A stretch of DNA of 64,000 nt from Chrysomallon squamiferum (lineage: Eukaryota; Mollusca; Gastropoda; Neomphalida; Peltospiridae), in the NCBI GenBank assembly GCA_012295275.1, contig CM022671.1:14152956-14216955 (forward strand), read 5' to 3'. The notes under the pieces are model-generated. The model had not been told where the DNA came from. It did no database searches and saw only the letters and a list, made by a program, of their open reading frames with translations. Shown here in pieces: positions 51,434-63,804 of this stretch. The position numbers and the translations under genes are program-made. Every line of letters begins with the position of its first letter. The first letter of the stretch is position 1.

Positions 51434-54400
51434 TAAAGGAAATTTTAAAACATTCTGTTCAGAAAATCATTATTTTTAATTCAGTTCTAAATGTGTATAA
51501 AACTAAATTTGAAACTTGCATAAATCTCAACCTTTTATTATGTAAACTTCACCTTCATGTTACTTTTATAAGCTACATTTTTATTTTTTATCAATCATTC
51601 TGTCAGAGATCATGTCATTTGTATTCATCGTCATACATCAAGTACAGGGTGAATGGCATCTACACTCAAATTACATGTTATAGACGTAAAAAGTCAGACC
51701 AAACTCAGATAAATTCTCATTCATTTTCACTCCCATCCATTCACATTTTCTCTCTCACAACAACAACAACACACACACACACACACACACACTACACAAT
51801 ACATACTATTCATGCCAATTTAAAATGTTTGTCTATTAAAGTAAAATTTGAATTTATTTCTAAATAACTTTTAGATCCAAAATGTTATAAACTATATGTA
51901 ATTCACAGATGACTGTATTTCCTATAAAAATAAATATCAGCCATTGTGTATACAAGATTCAAATTAGTTTTAAAGTTTGCACTATCTGCTTTCTAATTAA
52001 ATAACTTATTTTACAGAGGATCTACATGTGATATAATCTCTATGACAGAATATAATTTTTAAAAAGAAATAATAAAACTAATTATACATTACATGTTAGT
52101 TGAGTAGCGTATTCTCTCACTTACAAAGGCATGCAGTTCTAAGTTAAATAGACCTTCTTTACGTCACCTGGACATGCCTCAGACTTTGATTGCATTAGAA
52201 CAAACAATACAGGAAAGAATTTCAGTTTCCATTGCTTAGAAAGACATGCTTTTTTGATAAGCAAGTGAAAAAGACTGTTTCTGAAGAATAGGGGCATACC
52301 ATTGTAAGTAAGGGAATGCAGTACAAGACTGCACTGTTCAGTCAAGATTCATATCATTCTTTGTATCGGGTAGTGTGAGAGACCACTGATGTGTACCAGT
52401 GTTTCTGTTTTTAAATTAACTCTTCTCAGATTTGATGGGCAAGGTACAACAATGATATCAGCATTTATATCTGTGTGTTGCCTTGTTACATGTGAATTTT
52501 CCAATCCAGTAGAAAACTTTTTTTCCCCTTTTTTAATTTAATTTTTTTGGTTTTTTTGTTTTGATTTTGCATATGTGTCAGAAGGCTTGACATCTATGAT
52601 TTATATTTATTTAGTGTATATGAAAGTAGCTATGGTTTGATTTGGTATAAATAACTTGTAACAGGAAATGTTCAAGTGATTATGTAATGAAGACACTGGC
52701 TTTCTGTTGGGATTGGATAATAATGACATAAAAATTCAGAATAATGCCCAGAATAGTTTTATTTATTTTATGTAAAAGTATCTGAAATATGAGTTATTAC
52801 AGATATAGATGTTTAATTTCAGTAATTTGGTCACTAGTTTACAGTTTGGAAATTTAGATAACTAATCATGAAAAAGACTGTTATTTAATCAAATGGAGCT
52901 AGACTGATAGATTTGGAAATTAAGTATTTCATAAAACTTGCTTGCCAAGTTATTGTGCTTAGAAGTTCAGGTCAAAAGTATGAAATAGACTATTATTTTA
53001 ATTTTCAGTCTCAGTTTGATAGATTTGGGAATGATGCATTAATAAGACTTTCTTGTCAAGTTATTACCTTGTAAGAACTGTACTGTGCACAACACAGCAC
53101 AACATCCTACAGAATGGTTTTATATCAGCCATCACATTTTAACTATGTCGTAACTGTTTCTATTATTTTGGTCCTTTTAATGGAAATAGTAGTCTTTCAG
53201 CTATTGGCCTAAAATTTAAAAAAAAAAATCATTTTATAAAATCATTGCACATTTTGGTTTGGTTATGATTTAGCAACACACTAAAAGTCATTAATAAAAT
53301 TAAGAAAAAAGAACTGGATGCCTTGCAAAGAAAGGATCATTTCTGTTTAGCCACTGAAGTTAATTTACACAGCATTAAGTATCAAACATTTAATTTAGTA
53401 CGCTGGTGTATTACTTCACTCTTACAATATGATGACTGGACATTTTCTTTGTATTGATATATATTCAGTTTTGGAGTATAGTCAAGATTTTTTTCTAGTC
53501 AAAATGATTTGGCTTTATGCACAGAATATTCTGTATTTTACCTCTTGTTATCTGCATTACACAAGTCTCTTTTACATTTAGTTGAATAATTTTTGAATAA
53601 TCATTTTACGTTTAGTCGAATCATTTTTGAATAATCTAAAATGAGTAAATTACCAAAGTAAAAAAAATAGGTCATCAGAGAGATTAAAGTGACTTGAAGG
53701 AATGTGATGTTTTAGAACATAATATAGTTTCTGAATTTTCATCATACTGGTTTTACAAAAGTTGCCAATAGAAATTGGATAAAAGCATAATTTCATGATA
53801 CAAATGTATATTTAAATTATTGATCTATCAATATTTTTGGAACTTTCCATTTTTTTTTTTTGTAAAATATATATTTGTAAAACAAACACAATATTATTTT
53901 TTTCTATAATCATAAATAAAAAAATCTTCTGATTTTTTTAGTTTAAAACTAATATTTTATAGACTTTTGTGTATTTTCCCTTCCATTTTCATTTGTTAGC
54001 AAAGGTGGGTATGGTAAAATAAAATAATTAAAGTGAATTTATTTTCTAATGTGATGGAAACGTTTATTTTGTTTCATTATTGTCAAATCGCTTTGTACTG
54101 TATTTACTTATTGAGCTGGCCAGTAATGTATCTTGACATTTTACTCTTTAAACTGTTTTTACTACTTTTTATCTATTTATTGTGTGAGTTGGGGGTATGA
54201 CATGAATGGAGGTAATTTTTGACTTAATGTGTTTGTAAAAACTCTAACGTGACAGTTATTTAATAACCTTCATCAATAATGCAATTTATATTTCTTGCAG
54301 AGCTGAGGCTTAAAAAAAATTAAAAAAATATTAAAAAAATTAAAATGATCAAAGTGGACAGAATATTAGAAATATTTTGCAGAAAATTGTTTCATTTTTG

Positions 54401-54605
54401 AATTATTTAAAAATAATATTTCTACCATCAGGTAAGGTTAAATAACTGACAGTACAAAATAGTGCTGTGAAATGTTGAGAAGTTCCTCCAGTTTCTGAGT
54501 TTGAAATGAGATACTGCACAAAGGTTACGAGAGTGTGTGTGTCTGTGTGTGGTACGAATGTTCTATACATCCTCATCACCATTGTGAACATCGTCATTCA
54601 ATAAA
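50303..54605 (+). other. SPPL3 3' UTR and convergent flank
   Basis: No coding signal. Possible polyadenylation signals AATAAA at 50377-50382 and 54600-54605. Contains (TA)n at 51379-51432 and (AC)n at 51771-51792. The relatively complex, moderately AT-rich sequence from 50400 to 54600 would suit a long 3' UTR. Confidence 0.45.
54600..54605 (+). terminator. Candidate distal polyadenylation signal for SPPL3
   Basis: AATAAA followed within about 30 bases by T-rich sequence, 4.3 kb after the SPPL3 stop and upstream of the convergent ERAL1 3' end. Confidence 0.3.
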
Positions 54606-55238
54606 ATCATTTGAAATATATGCTTTTGTTCATTTCTTTCTTCTTTAATATCAGTAATTCTGTCACCTAGATTGATTTTTTTTAAACGAAAAAGAAAAAT
54701 TCTATAATGAATGAATCTTCAAGGATTTACTTTCCAAATAACAAAATTTAGAATAAGATTATTGAATAAAAATTTACAACTTTTCTCCTTGAAGTTATTG
54801 TAGATATCAGAATGAAGTATTGTTAAAATAATCATGAATATTTATTTCTGTGTAATGAACATGCAGTGAATATAGGAATACTTCAGCATTTTGCTTTTAA
54901 GTTTTATGTACAAAGAAATACTGGCGTGTGTGTGTGTGCGACATTTACACAGATACACATAAAATACCAATTAGTTAAAAATTAAAACAGAAAAACCATT
55001 AATTACTACAAACATACAACAAACGGTTTTTGTTTAAATATGTTTCAGTTTTATCTTGTAAAATAGCAACTTGAGGATACACCCACATCTATAAACCTGC
55101 CACAAAAAGCTCATTTCTATCTGACATACAGCATTTGGTGTAATAAGTCATGTTCAAGTAGCCAAGACCTGCCTTTAAAAGCAATTTACACATGATAATC
55201 TCCTGTATAAATTTCTTTTTCACGTAATTATTTCAAAT

Positions 55239-58200
55239 TTATCGTTTGTTTTCAAGCTTAGCTTCCAGTTTGAGTCTCATTTCACAGCGGAATGCATTCA
55301 TCAGCTCCTGTTTGGCCTCCTCTGCTATCTGACTTATGGTTGCTCCTTTAGGGCCAAGCAAGTTTACCTGCACACAAAACAATGATGAATATTTCATTCA
55401 GAAAATAACTAAAATTGTAGGCATTATTATTATCAACTTGTGAAAAAGGTTTTGTTATCCTAATTTATTTCCATAATTACAAATTATTTATCAAGACACT
55501 TTCAATAAATACAACATAACATATATTCCATACCAAAACTTTGGTTTATTTTTGTGAGTAATATTTATATTCAGATAAACTGAAATATTTCTGGTACAGA
55601 AATTAAAATATGTGCAAAGGGAAATAACTGCGATAAAACTTACAAAGTAGTAACGATCTTTTGTAGAAATATACATGATGATGTTTAACACCCCATCGGA
55701 ATCAACCTCCCAGTGCATTATCTCCTGCAAACAGTAACCACTTGTTATACTGCGTCCATTTATAGTATGTTTGTGAATAAACAGGCAACATTTTCTGTAT
55801 TTCATGTCAGCTAATTTGAAACCATTCAACACATCTAGCTTTTCACATTTATGTTACAAAAGTTGTGTATATAAACAAACACACACACACACACATGCAA
55901 ATATACACACAGTCTTATTAAACTCCTTATGTTACCTTTTTTTTTAATCTCAACTATTTAAAACAAATTAAAATTGTAAATTTAAAAAAAAAAAAAAAAA
56001 AAAATGAAAATAATCATCAAATTTTCCCAGTAATAATAATTTACTGAATACAGCTTGTTTTAATAAACTGTAAGGAATTTTGAATTTTCTTAGACATTAA
56101 ATTAAGAACAGAATGCAGAAGATGAGTGAGGTTGTACCGGGTAGAGGTGGTAGGGTACTTCTCGTGGTAAATGTTGCAGTATTTTCTCCCAGACGTAAGT
56201 ACATGCTAGCTGAAATGGGTCTTGGTCTGTCACCAAACTGCTGTGGAACTCCCAGTCAGCCGGCCTTGCCTCGCTCTGCAGGTAACCCTGAAACAGTTTT
56301 GTTTTTTTGAGTAACAGCAAACTGAACATACTGTCAAATGACATACCTATTGTTTAGTTGATTTAAAAATTTAAAATCCTAATTATATGAGAAAAGAATA
56401 CAAGATAATCAATTGCATATCACATTTTGGACACCATATAAAAAAAGGAAATGTTTTGAGGAAGATGAGAAACAAGAGGAATGAACTAGATGAGTACTGG
56501 AAAGGAAGTCAGGAAGATAATATAACAACATGCTGATGTGCTGAGACTTTTGTCCATTATAAGGACACACAGATGGATTATTCTGATTATGATGATGAGA
56601 AGAGAATAAAATTTAATAAAATTAATTTGTGAGAGTAAGTCCTTAGTCATATATATCAATATAACTTTTAAAATTTTAATTAAATGTTTGTAATGAATAT
56701 AAAATAATGCCAGAACTATTAACAATAACTTGAAAAAAAAAAAAAAAAAAAGATTATACAAAACAGAGATAACTGCTAATGTATGACCCTGATTCAGTGA
56801 TTAAATATTATTTGGGGACACAAACTTCGTTTTGATAATTCTTCAGCCTCTATTTTACATGATAATAAAACCGTCTCAAACTCATCTTTTAAAGAACAAT
56901 GATGAAACTCACTCTGAGCTCATCAACTCCATCTCCAGTCAAAGCGGAAACCATGAACACACTGCTGAAACCTGGCCAGCTGTTCTTGTTTCGAATTTTA
57001 AATCTGACCTGTCGTCTTTTCTCATAATACTCAGTCCATCCACTCTGAGTTACAGAGTTTTCCTTCTTCTTGTAGGCAACTGGGATCAAGTGTCGACTGC
57101 TGAAGTCTTCAGTGTCTGACACGCTCTGTCTGTCAGAGTTGTCTGCAGAATGTTCACCATCAGATAACTCAGATCTGTCTGACTCATCATCACCTGATTG
57201 CTCACTGCCCCCAGTACTGTACTTCCTGAGAATGTCTTCCAGTTTCTGTCTCTGGTTTGATTGTTTCTTTGTCTGATCACCAGCAGCGTGGCCTCCAACA
57301 ACACCACCGGTGAGACTTCGCGTCATCTGCAACAGCATGCTCTTCTTCTTCAACAGGTCTACCTGTTTTCAGAAGTAAACTAAATTATTCTGTGATGATA
57401 AAACAACAGCTTCTTGTTTTAATGATATGTTATTTCATAAATACAAATACTAGATGATGCACATTGTGAATTTACACTTGCTCCAGTCTGACTGGGATGT
57501 TTTACAAAACAGAGTTAATAGTATTTCAATTTTATTGCATATAAAACAATATATAAAACAATAAATTAAATTAAAAAATAAATAATAAAACACAAAATTT
57601 AGTAATGAAACAAAGAAGAGTAAGAGAAATATACTGCAAACATTTATTTACATAAAAAGTAATTTAAAAAGTTAAATTTCCAACACTAAAAGCAGCAGTT
57701 ACCATTTCATAAACACCACACAGAAATACCTATAAAGACTGTGTCTGCACAAACCTGAAGGAATTTTTCGTAAATTTATCCTTTTACTGACAAACATTAA
57801 TAAACAAAGAAAGAAATAAAATAAATAAATTATAATGAGAATAATGGTTAAAAATGAAGTATTTTCTGAAATGTTATAATAGATTTTAGATTTTTGAATC
57901 CAGCACCATTAGGTTACCAGTAACATACCTAATACAGTTTTAAATTAACATATTACCTGGAGTCTGTAAAATTATCTGCCTGTTATTGCTCACCTTGTTC
58001 AGGATGAGGATAGAGGGTAGATCAGAGTGAAGATGGAGAATTTGTAACACAAGTGGATCAAGCTGATTTCTTGTCCAGATGTTGGACACATCATGTAAAA
58101 CAGCAACTGAAGAAATATACAACATGAACTTCTTCAAAATTATTTTATATCTGTTATGTGTTCTGAATTGTTTCTTAATTATTTATTATTGTTTTATTTA

Positions 58201-58706
58201 GGTTTACTGATTTATTGTTGTTTCTGTTAATGTAGGTAGTAACAATTGTCAGAATTGGTCTGTGAAAAGATTAGAGAAAATAATTTATGGATTTTTAAAA
58301 TATATTTTACTGTAGAGATTCTTAATCTTCAACATGACCATTGTCATTATAGATAAAAATTCATGATAAGTTCTAGAAATACATTTTGTAGCTGATTTTC
58401 AGTTATAGCTCAATGACAGTGGACATGCTTAGAACAGAAGTTGTAAAATGGTAGAAGTCCATATTAATTTATTTCTGTGCACAAGGTCATGAAGAGGTTA
58501 ACAAACAACTGAATAATTTAGTCACAAAACAGCATCAAAACAAAAGACTTCTGTAATTACTTAAATCTGCACTTTCTAGACTTCTTTCTGGATCTGTCAC
58601 CATTCTCATATCAAGATTGTGTCTATAACATAAAACCAAAAAAACCTAAAAATCCTGGATTAAATTTCAAAGCCAAAAACATATTGTCTAAATTATAATT
58701 TGATAA

Positions 58707-58741
<35 letters not shown>

Positions 58742-58747
58742 TTAAAA

Positions 58748-58802
<55 letters not shown>

Positions 58803-60621
58803 AAAAATCGTTTTTAATGCCCAGGTTATTTATATATTTTAATTTCAAAGTCAGTTATAAACAACCCATGAATGATAATGTAATAAGCCGTTTGTTTATG
58901 ATTTAAAAACTAATGAAACTTGACAAAAGTGTTATGTAAACTTACTTCTTCCTCTGTTTTGGATGAAGAAGACCTGGAGTATCCAAAAATACCTGAAATA
59001 TCACACAACACAAAGTTTATCCACAACAGACACACTTTCCACTATTAACAATTTTTCACCAGTAATGTAACACATTTTTTTTTTCCTGAGATAAAAATAT
59101 TAACAGATACTGACTTTTTCAACAGTACAATTTAAAAAAAAAGAAAGGAAAAAAGACCAATTTTAAACATATTATCTGAAAAGACATGTAATAAACAGTT
59201 TATGTGATCTTGCTGTGAACTATACTATTTAATACATGTTGTGTGAATTTACTGTTAACATGGATATTTAATGCATATTGTGTGAACTTACTTGAATGTT
59301 GACCTACAATAAACAGTGTGTGAACTGATGCATTCTGTGAATGAACTTACTAGCTGTGTCATCCTCTGTGAAAACTGACATACAATACAGTGTGTGAACT
59401 GATATATTCTGTGAATGAACTACTACCTGTGTCATCTTCTGTGAAAACTGACATACAATACAGTGTGTGAACTGATATATTCTGTGAATGAACTTACTAT
59501 CTGTGTCATCTTCTGTGAAAACTGACATACAATACACAGTATGTGAACTGATATATTCTGTGAATGAACTATCTGTGTGTCATCTTCTGTGAAAACTGAC
59601 ATACAATAGTGTGTGAACTGATATATTCTGTGAATGAACTTACTATCTGTGTGTCATCCTCTGATATATTCTGTGAAAACTTACTATGTGTCATCCTCTG
59701 TGAAAACTGACATACAATACAGTGTGTGAACTGAAATATTCTGTGAATGAACTTACTATCTGTGTGTCATCCTCTGTGAAAACTGACATACAATACAGTG
59801 TGTGAACTGAAATATTCTGTGAATGAACTTACTATCTGTGTGTCATCCTCTGTGAAAACTGACATACAATACACTGTGTGAACTGATATATTCTGTGAAT
59901 GAACTTACTATCTGTGTGTCATCCTCTGTGAAAACTGCCTTCACGTTGTGACGTGTTGTGTGTACCTTTGGTGACACTGACGTAATCTGAAAATGTTTAA
60001 AATTAAAACCTTACTCATCCAGTGCAACAACAACAACAACAATAATAGCATATTATTTTATTTAAAGGTTTTGCAATTATTATTAATGTTATTAATTTTA
60101 AATTTTTTATACATTTAACTTAAACATGAGATTTGGACAATTTTATATAAAATACATATATATATATATATATATATATATGTGACATAAGCCTCACTTT
60201 TTTTTATACACTTTAACTGTTTCCTTTTATCTTTATGATTTTTTCTCATCTTTCAAGAATATTAATTTCTCAAAACTTTGACATGCTTTTTCAACTAATA
60301 AATAAGAAAATCTAAAATGAACCAAGTAGAAAGTTTTTAATGGGTTTTTTTACATCTTGAAAGGATGCATCAAAAAATATATCTATTCACTATCCATCAT
60401 GTTTGTTTTCCTGTTTTATTTCTTTTAATGAATTTAAACTCTACACGAGACACCGAAGAAGATAAAAACTGATATGTTACCTTCCATCTCATTAACTGAT
60501 TTGTCAGGGTTGATTTGCCAGCATTGGGTGAACCAATAATAGCGACACGCAGTAACCTGGGGTCAGGAGGTTGGTCTGGTGAAAGTGTGGTACGCCAGTG
60601 TTGTTCTTCTGTTATAAAAAT

Positions 60622-60697
<76 letters not shown>

Positions 60698-61683
60698 TAA
60701 CAGTAATAGTAACAAAAATAAAACAGCAACAAATCATTAGTAACAATAACAAAACAGAAACATAAAAAAAAATTAATAATTTTAACAATAATAGTAACAA
60801 CAGAAATAACAATAATGAAATAATATTTCTTGTTTAAGGAAAAAAATTTCATTATTATATATACATATAAAAGTTAGTCCATCTCTAGCAGAAGCCTATG
60901 AGGAAAAACACCAAATTTAAGATAAAACAAGAGTTTATATTATTTTGCATTTTGTTTATGCTAACTGAAAGGTGCTTGTCCTCATACTTAAGGTATAACC
61001 ATATATATTTCTTTGTCACTGCTCTAATAGTTAAATATGCATCTCATCATCCACTATTAGAAATTCTCTCACACACACAAACTGCATTGTTTATTGTACA
61101 TTAATAAAGTAATCAATATAGTCATTAATTTTAAGAGATTTAATATTGACTAATTTCTTATTGCAATCAACATTTGAATCTATCCTGTTAAAGAATAAAA
61201 ACGGTGTTTGATTTATTTCACTCCTTAACAGAGCATGGATAGCTGAAAATATAACATAAAAATGTTACGTGTAACAAAAATCGTAATTGCAAACTTTCAG
61301 TTTTATTTGTTATATGTAACAAATTTGTTTAAAAAATAAATTTTATTTTCCAACCTTCACTTTTAGCAACAGCTCTTTCTAAACTGACATCATCGGTGCT
61401 TGTGTCACACTGAGCACCTTTCAGTTTGGTCAGTTCTGTGACAGTCTCGTTTGTTTTGTTGTCATAGCAATGAGCTGTAACCTCAGTGCTGTTACTTGTA
61501 CAACTTCTAACCTGATTTCTTATCACCTGGAATTTGCACCAAGATAATTCTGAAAAAAAAATATATATTTATATAAAACAAAAATGAACAGATAATTACA
61601 TTTGTTATAGGACAGAATTTCAAATGAACAAATTAATAAATGAATTTTAATGGTTCCAAAACAAATCTGTAATATGCTAATTG

Positions 61684-61718
<35 letters not shown>

Positions 61719-62243
61719 TTATTGTTACTATTTGTTTTATTTATAAATTATGTGCACTTTCCATGTCATGTCTATTCATTGATTATGAAATACAAAACAG
61801 ACACTGACAATAATAATAAATGAATAAATAAATAATTATAGTGACATAATAATAAATTATCAATTATCTTAATATTTAACTTGTTGTAAATAACGGTAGT
61901 ACTAAATGATTTGATAATAATGGTGATCTCGACTGCATAGTATAATCATAATAATGATAATGTGACGAATGTACACAGTATTGACTCTGAGTACACTATC
62001 TTCACACTGTCACAGTACTCTGTACTTTATTAAAACTATTATGTATACATAATACAGTGACCACTAGAACATTCGAACCATTAATATAGAAAATAACAGA
62101 GAACAATGACGCTTATTTTCTTCCTTTCAGTATAATGTCAATAATGAATTACTTGTTGTTGTCTCAACAAAATAATGCTGGCGGCTGAAAAACGACGAAT
62201 GATTTTTCAAAGTGAACACTATGCATCTGATGGGCGCAGCCAT
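55239..62243 (-). CDS. ERAL1: ERAL1, mitochondrial Era-like GTPase
   Basis: ERAL1 is a GTPase with a C-terminal KH domain that binds mitochondrial small-subunit rRNA during ribosome assembly. Exons in transcript order: 62243-62153, 61549-61355, 60608-60481, 59986-59909, 58992-58946, 58622-58561, 58106-57994, 57362-56913, 56287-56138, 55724-55644, 55367-55239; 1524 bases, 507 residues (human 437). All phases fit. The ATG follows an in-frame TAA 39 bases upstream; MAAPIRCIVFTLKNHSS is a basic, uncharged-acidic N-terminus suited to mitochondrial import. Motifs: G1 GSPNAGKS 121-128; VHTTRHNV with the switch Thr in exon 4; G3 DTPG 168-171; G4 NKVD 237-240; G5 SAL 377-379; KH GxxG loop GPKG 470-473. 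Exon 8 holds a Ser/Asp/Glu-rich insertion between G4 and G5, longer than in human. The exon 2 donor (GTTGGA) is weak. Intron 4 contains a minisatellite of exon 4 donor copies. Confidence 0.96.
58709..58806. repeat. (AAT)n and (AAAT)n compound microsatellite
   Basis: AAT units to about 58737, then AAAT units to about 58806, in ERAL1 intron 5. Confidence 0.95.
59284..59908 (-). repeat. 76-bp minisatellite copied from the ERAL1 exon 4 donor
   Basis: About eight units, 72-76 bases each, in ERAL1 intron 4. On the gene strand each carries TTTTCACAGAGGATGACAC followed by the end ACAGATA and a GTAAGTTCATTCAC donor, the same as the last codons of exon 4 (VFTEDDTQI) plus its splice site. The remainder of the unit (AGAATATATCAGTTCACAC) is intronic. 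Units closest to the exon are nearly identical; those furthest away are truncated or degenerate. Confidence 0.95.
60156..60181. repeat. (TA)n microsatellite in ERAL1 intron 3
   Basis: Perfect TA tract. Confidence 0.9.
60625..60692. repeat. (AAAT)n and (AAT)n tract next to ERAL1 exon 3 acceptor
   Basis: On the gene strand this is a TTA/TTTA tract ending about 16 bases before the exon 3 acceptor. Confidence 0.95.
61685..61720. repeat. (TTTA)n microsatellite in ERAL1 intron 1
   Basis: Perfect tetranucleotide tract. Confidence 0.95.
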
Positions 62244-62719
62244 TTTAAATCTTCTGTTTGAGTTTCCTCTATTATTTTGTTACAAAGCCTTTTGTGTGCT
62301 TTCACAGTCGACACTATTTTAGAAAATAGCCGATTAATTCCCCAAAAAGCAAAATATCAAGTTATTACATGAGTGAATATTTATCAACAAGGCTTCAGTA
62401 AAATACATATGTACATGTACAAACAGTAATAATAACAACGAAATTAGCTTAATAATATAAAAAAAGAATGTTTATCTTCAATTATTTTAAGTTTTTAATT
62501 ATTCACACTGTATATGAAGAGACAAAATCAGTGTATTTCTTTTGTTTCTATTTACTTAAATTCTCTGACGATAACTTTGTTTCTAATCTGTTTGAATATA
62601 GGTTTAATTTATGATAACAGATTAATCTATTTCGTGAAAAGTTGTGTAAAATACCCTTGCTAACTCATTACTTTAAATTAAACTGGAAAAATTGACAGTA
62701 ATAGCCCGCCTTATTTCAT

Positions 62720-62820
62720 TTCATCCTACGTCAAATTCGCCTTTACGTCACTTTTCTAGGCTACATTTCAGTCTATCGTCAGTTAGCAACATCACCTACG
62801 TCATAATAGGACGTGAAACA
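62720..62820 (-). promoter_or_regulatory. Cluster of CRE-like TACGTCA motifs upstream of ERAL1
   Basis: TACGTCA occurs at 62727-62733, 62744-62750 and 62797-62803, with ACGTGA at 62811-62816, all on the plus strand and about 480-575 bases upstream of the ERAL1 ATG. TACGTCA is a CREB/ATF-type half-palindrome. The patch is richer in CpG than its surroundings. It could serve ERAL1 or a divergent gene to the right of the window. Confidence 0.4.
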
Positions 62821-62943
62821 AATTTTCCTTAAAAAAATGTTTTAAAATAATAAATACACAAAAATTAACAATAAAAGATAAAAGAACCTTAAAACCAATC
62901 AACAAACTAAATCAAAACAATATAAAATACAATGAAAACATAT

Positions 62944-62945
<2 letters not shown>

Positions 62946-62974
<29 letters not shown>
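62946..62974. repeat. (AC)n microsatellite
   Basis: Perfect AC tract. Confidence 0.95.
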
Positions 62975-62975
<1 letters not shown>

Positions 62976-63478
62976 CAAAATATTTCCATCTCTGCAGGAC
63001 CGCAGAATGCAGAAGAGGCGTCAAAGTAAAGATAAGTAACGAAATTTTAGTAATTATATATGTGTGTGTATATATATATATATATTATGTCTTCTTTAGC
63101 CTTATGTTAACTGTAAAGTGTTTGTCATACACATATTTTTATCTCTGAGTAAAAAAATACGATAAAATAATAAAAACAGTGAAACATTTTTACTTTTCGT
63201 ATGCAACCATAATTCCGTCAAAGATAAATATTCAGACATATCGAGAAACTTAGCCATATTTTTAATACTATTGATTAACTATTGAAAAAAAAAAAAAAAA
63301 AAAAAAAAGATCAGAACTACCGAACTTATCCATGACCACTAAAGGTTTTTAAACTTAATTTTTATTTCATAACAAATACATCTTCATGGCTAATCTGATC
63401 GTAAGTCTGAAGGTGTCATTATATGCGATTTATTTTATTTTCAGTGTCTTTATTTTTCGTTATGACAAGAATGTACTA

Positions 63479-63535
<57 letters not shown>

Positions 63536-63804
63536 ATATATATTTATGTATATATGTATGTATATATGTATGACGTTTATGTTTTACACATACGCTATTG
63601 TTGTTGTTTTTTTATAACTTTTTTATGTTATTACATTTTTTTTTTTTTTTTTTTTTTTATAAAATTTTATGTACTTACATTTTTTAATTTTTTTTATTAT
63701 TATTATTATTTTTATTTATTTATTATTATTATTATTTTTACATTAAAATCTATTTCCAATCTCGGCGTCATTACCGTCACTATTTTGTGCCGTAATATAG
63801 AATA
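62975..63804. other. Low-complexity region, nothing supported
   Basis: Contains poly-A at 63284-63308, (TA)n/(TG)n at 63482-63600, poly-T at 63638-63658 and TTA units. The 157-codon open frame over this stretch is repeat-derived. Confidence 0.7.

Noticed and set aside
59284-59908. CRISPR-like regular array
   Set aside because: Head-to-tail repeats without unique spacers in an animal intron; it is a minisatellite copied from an exon border.
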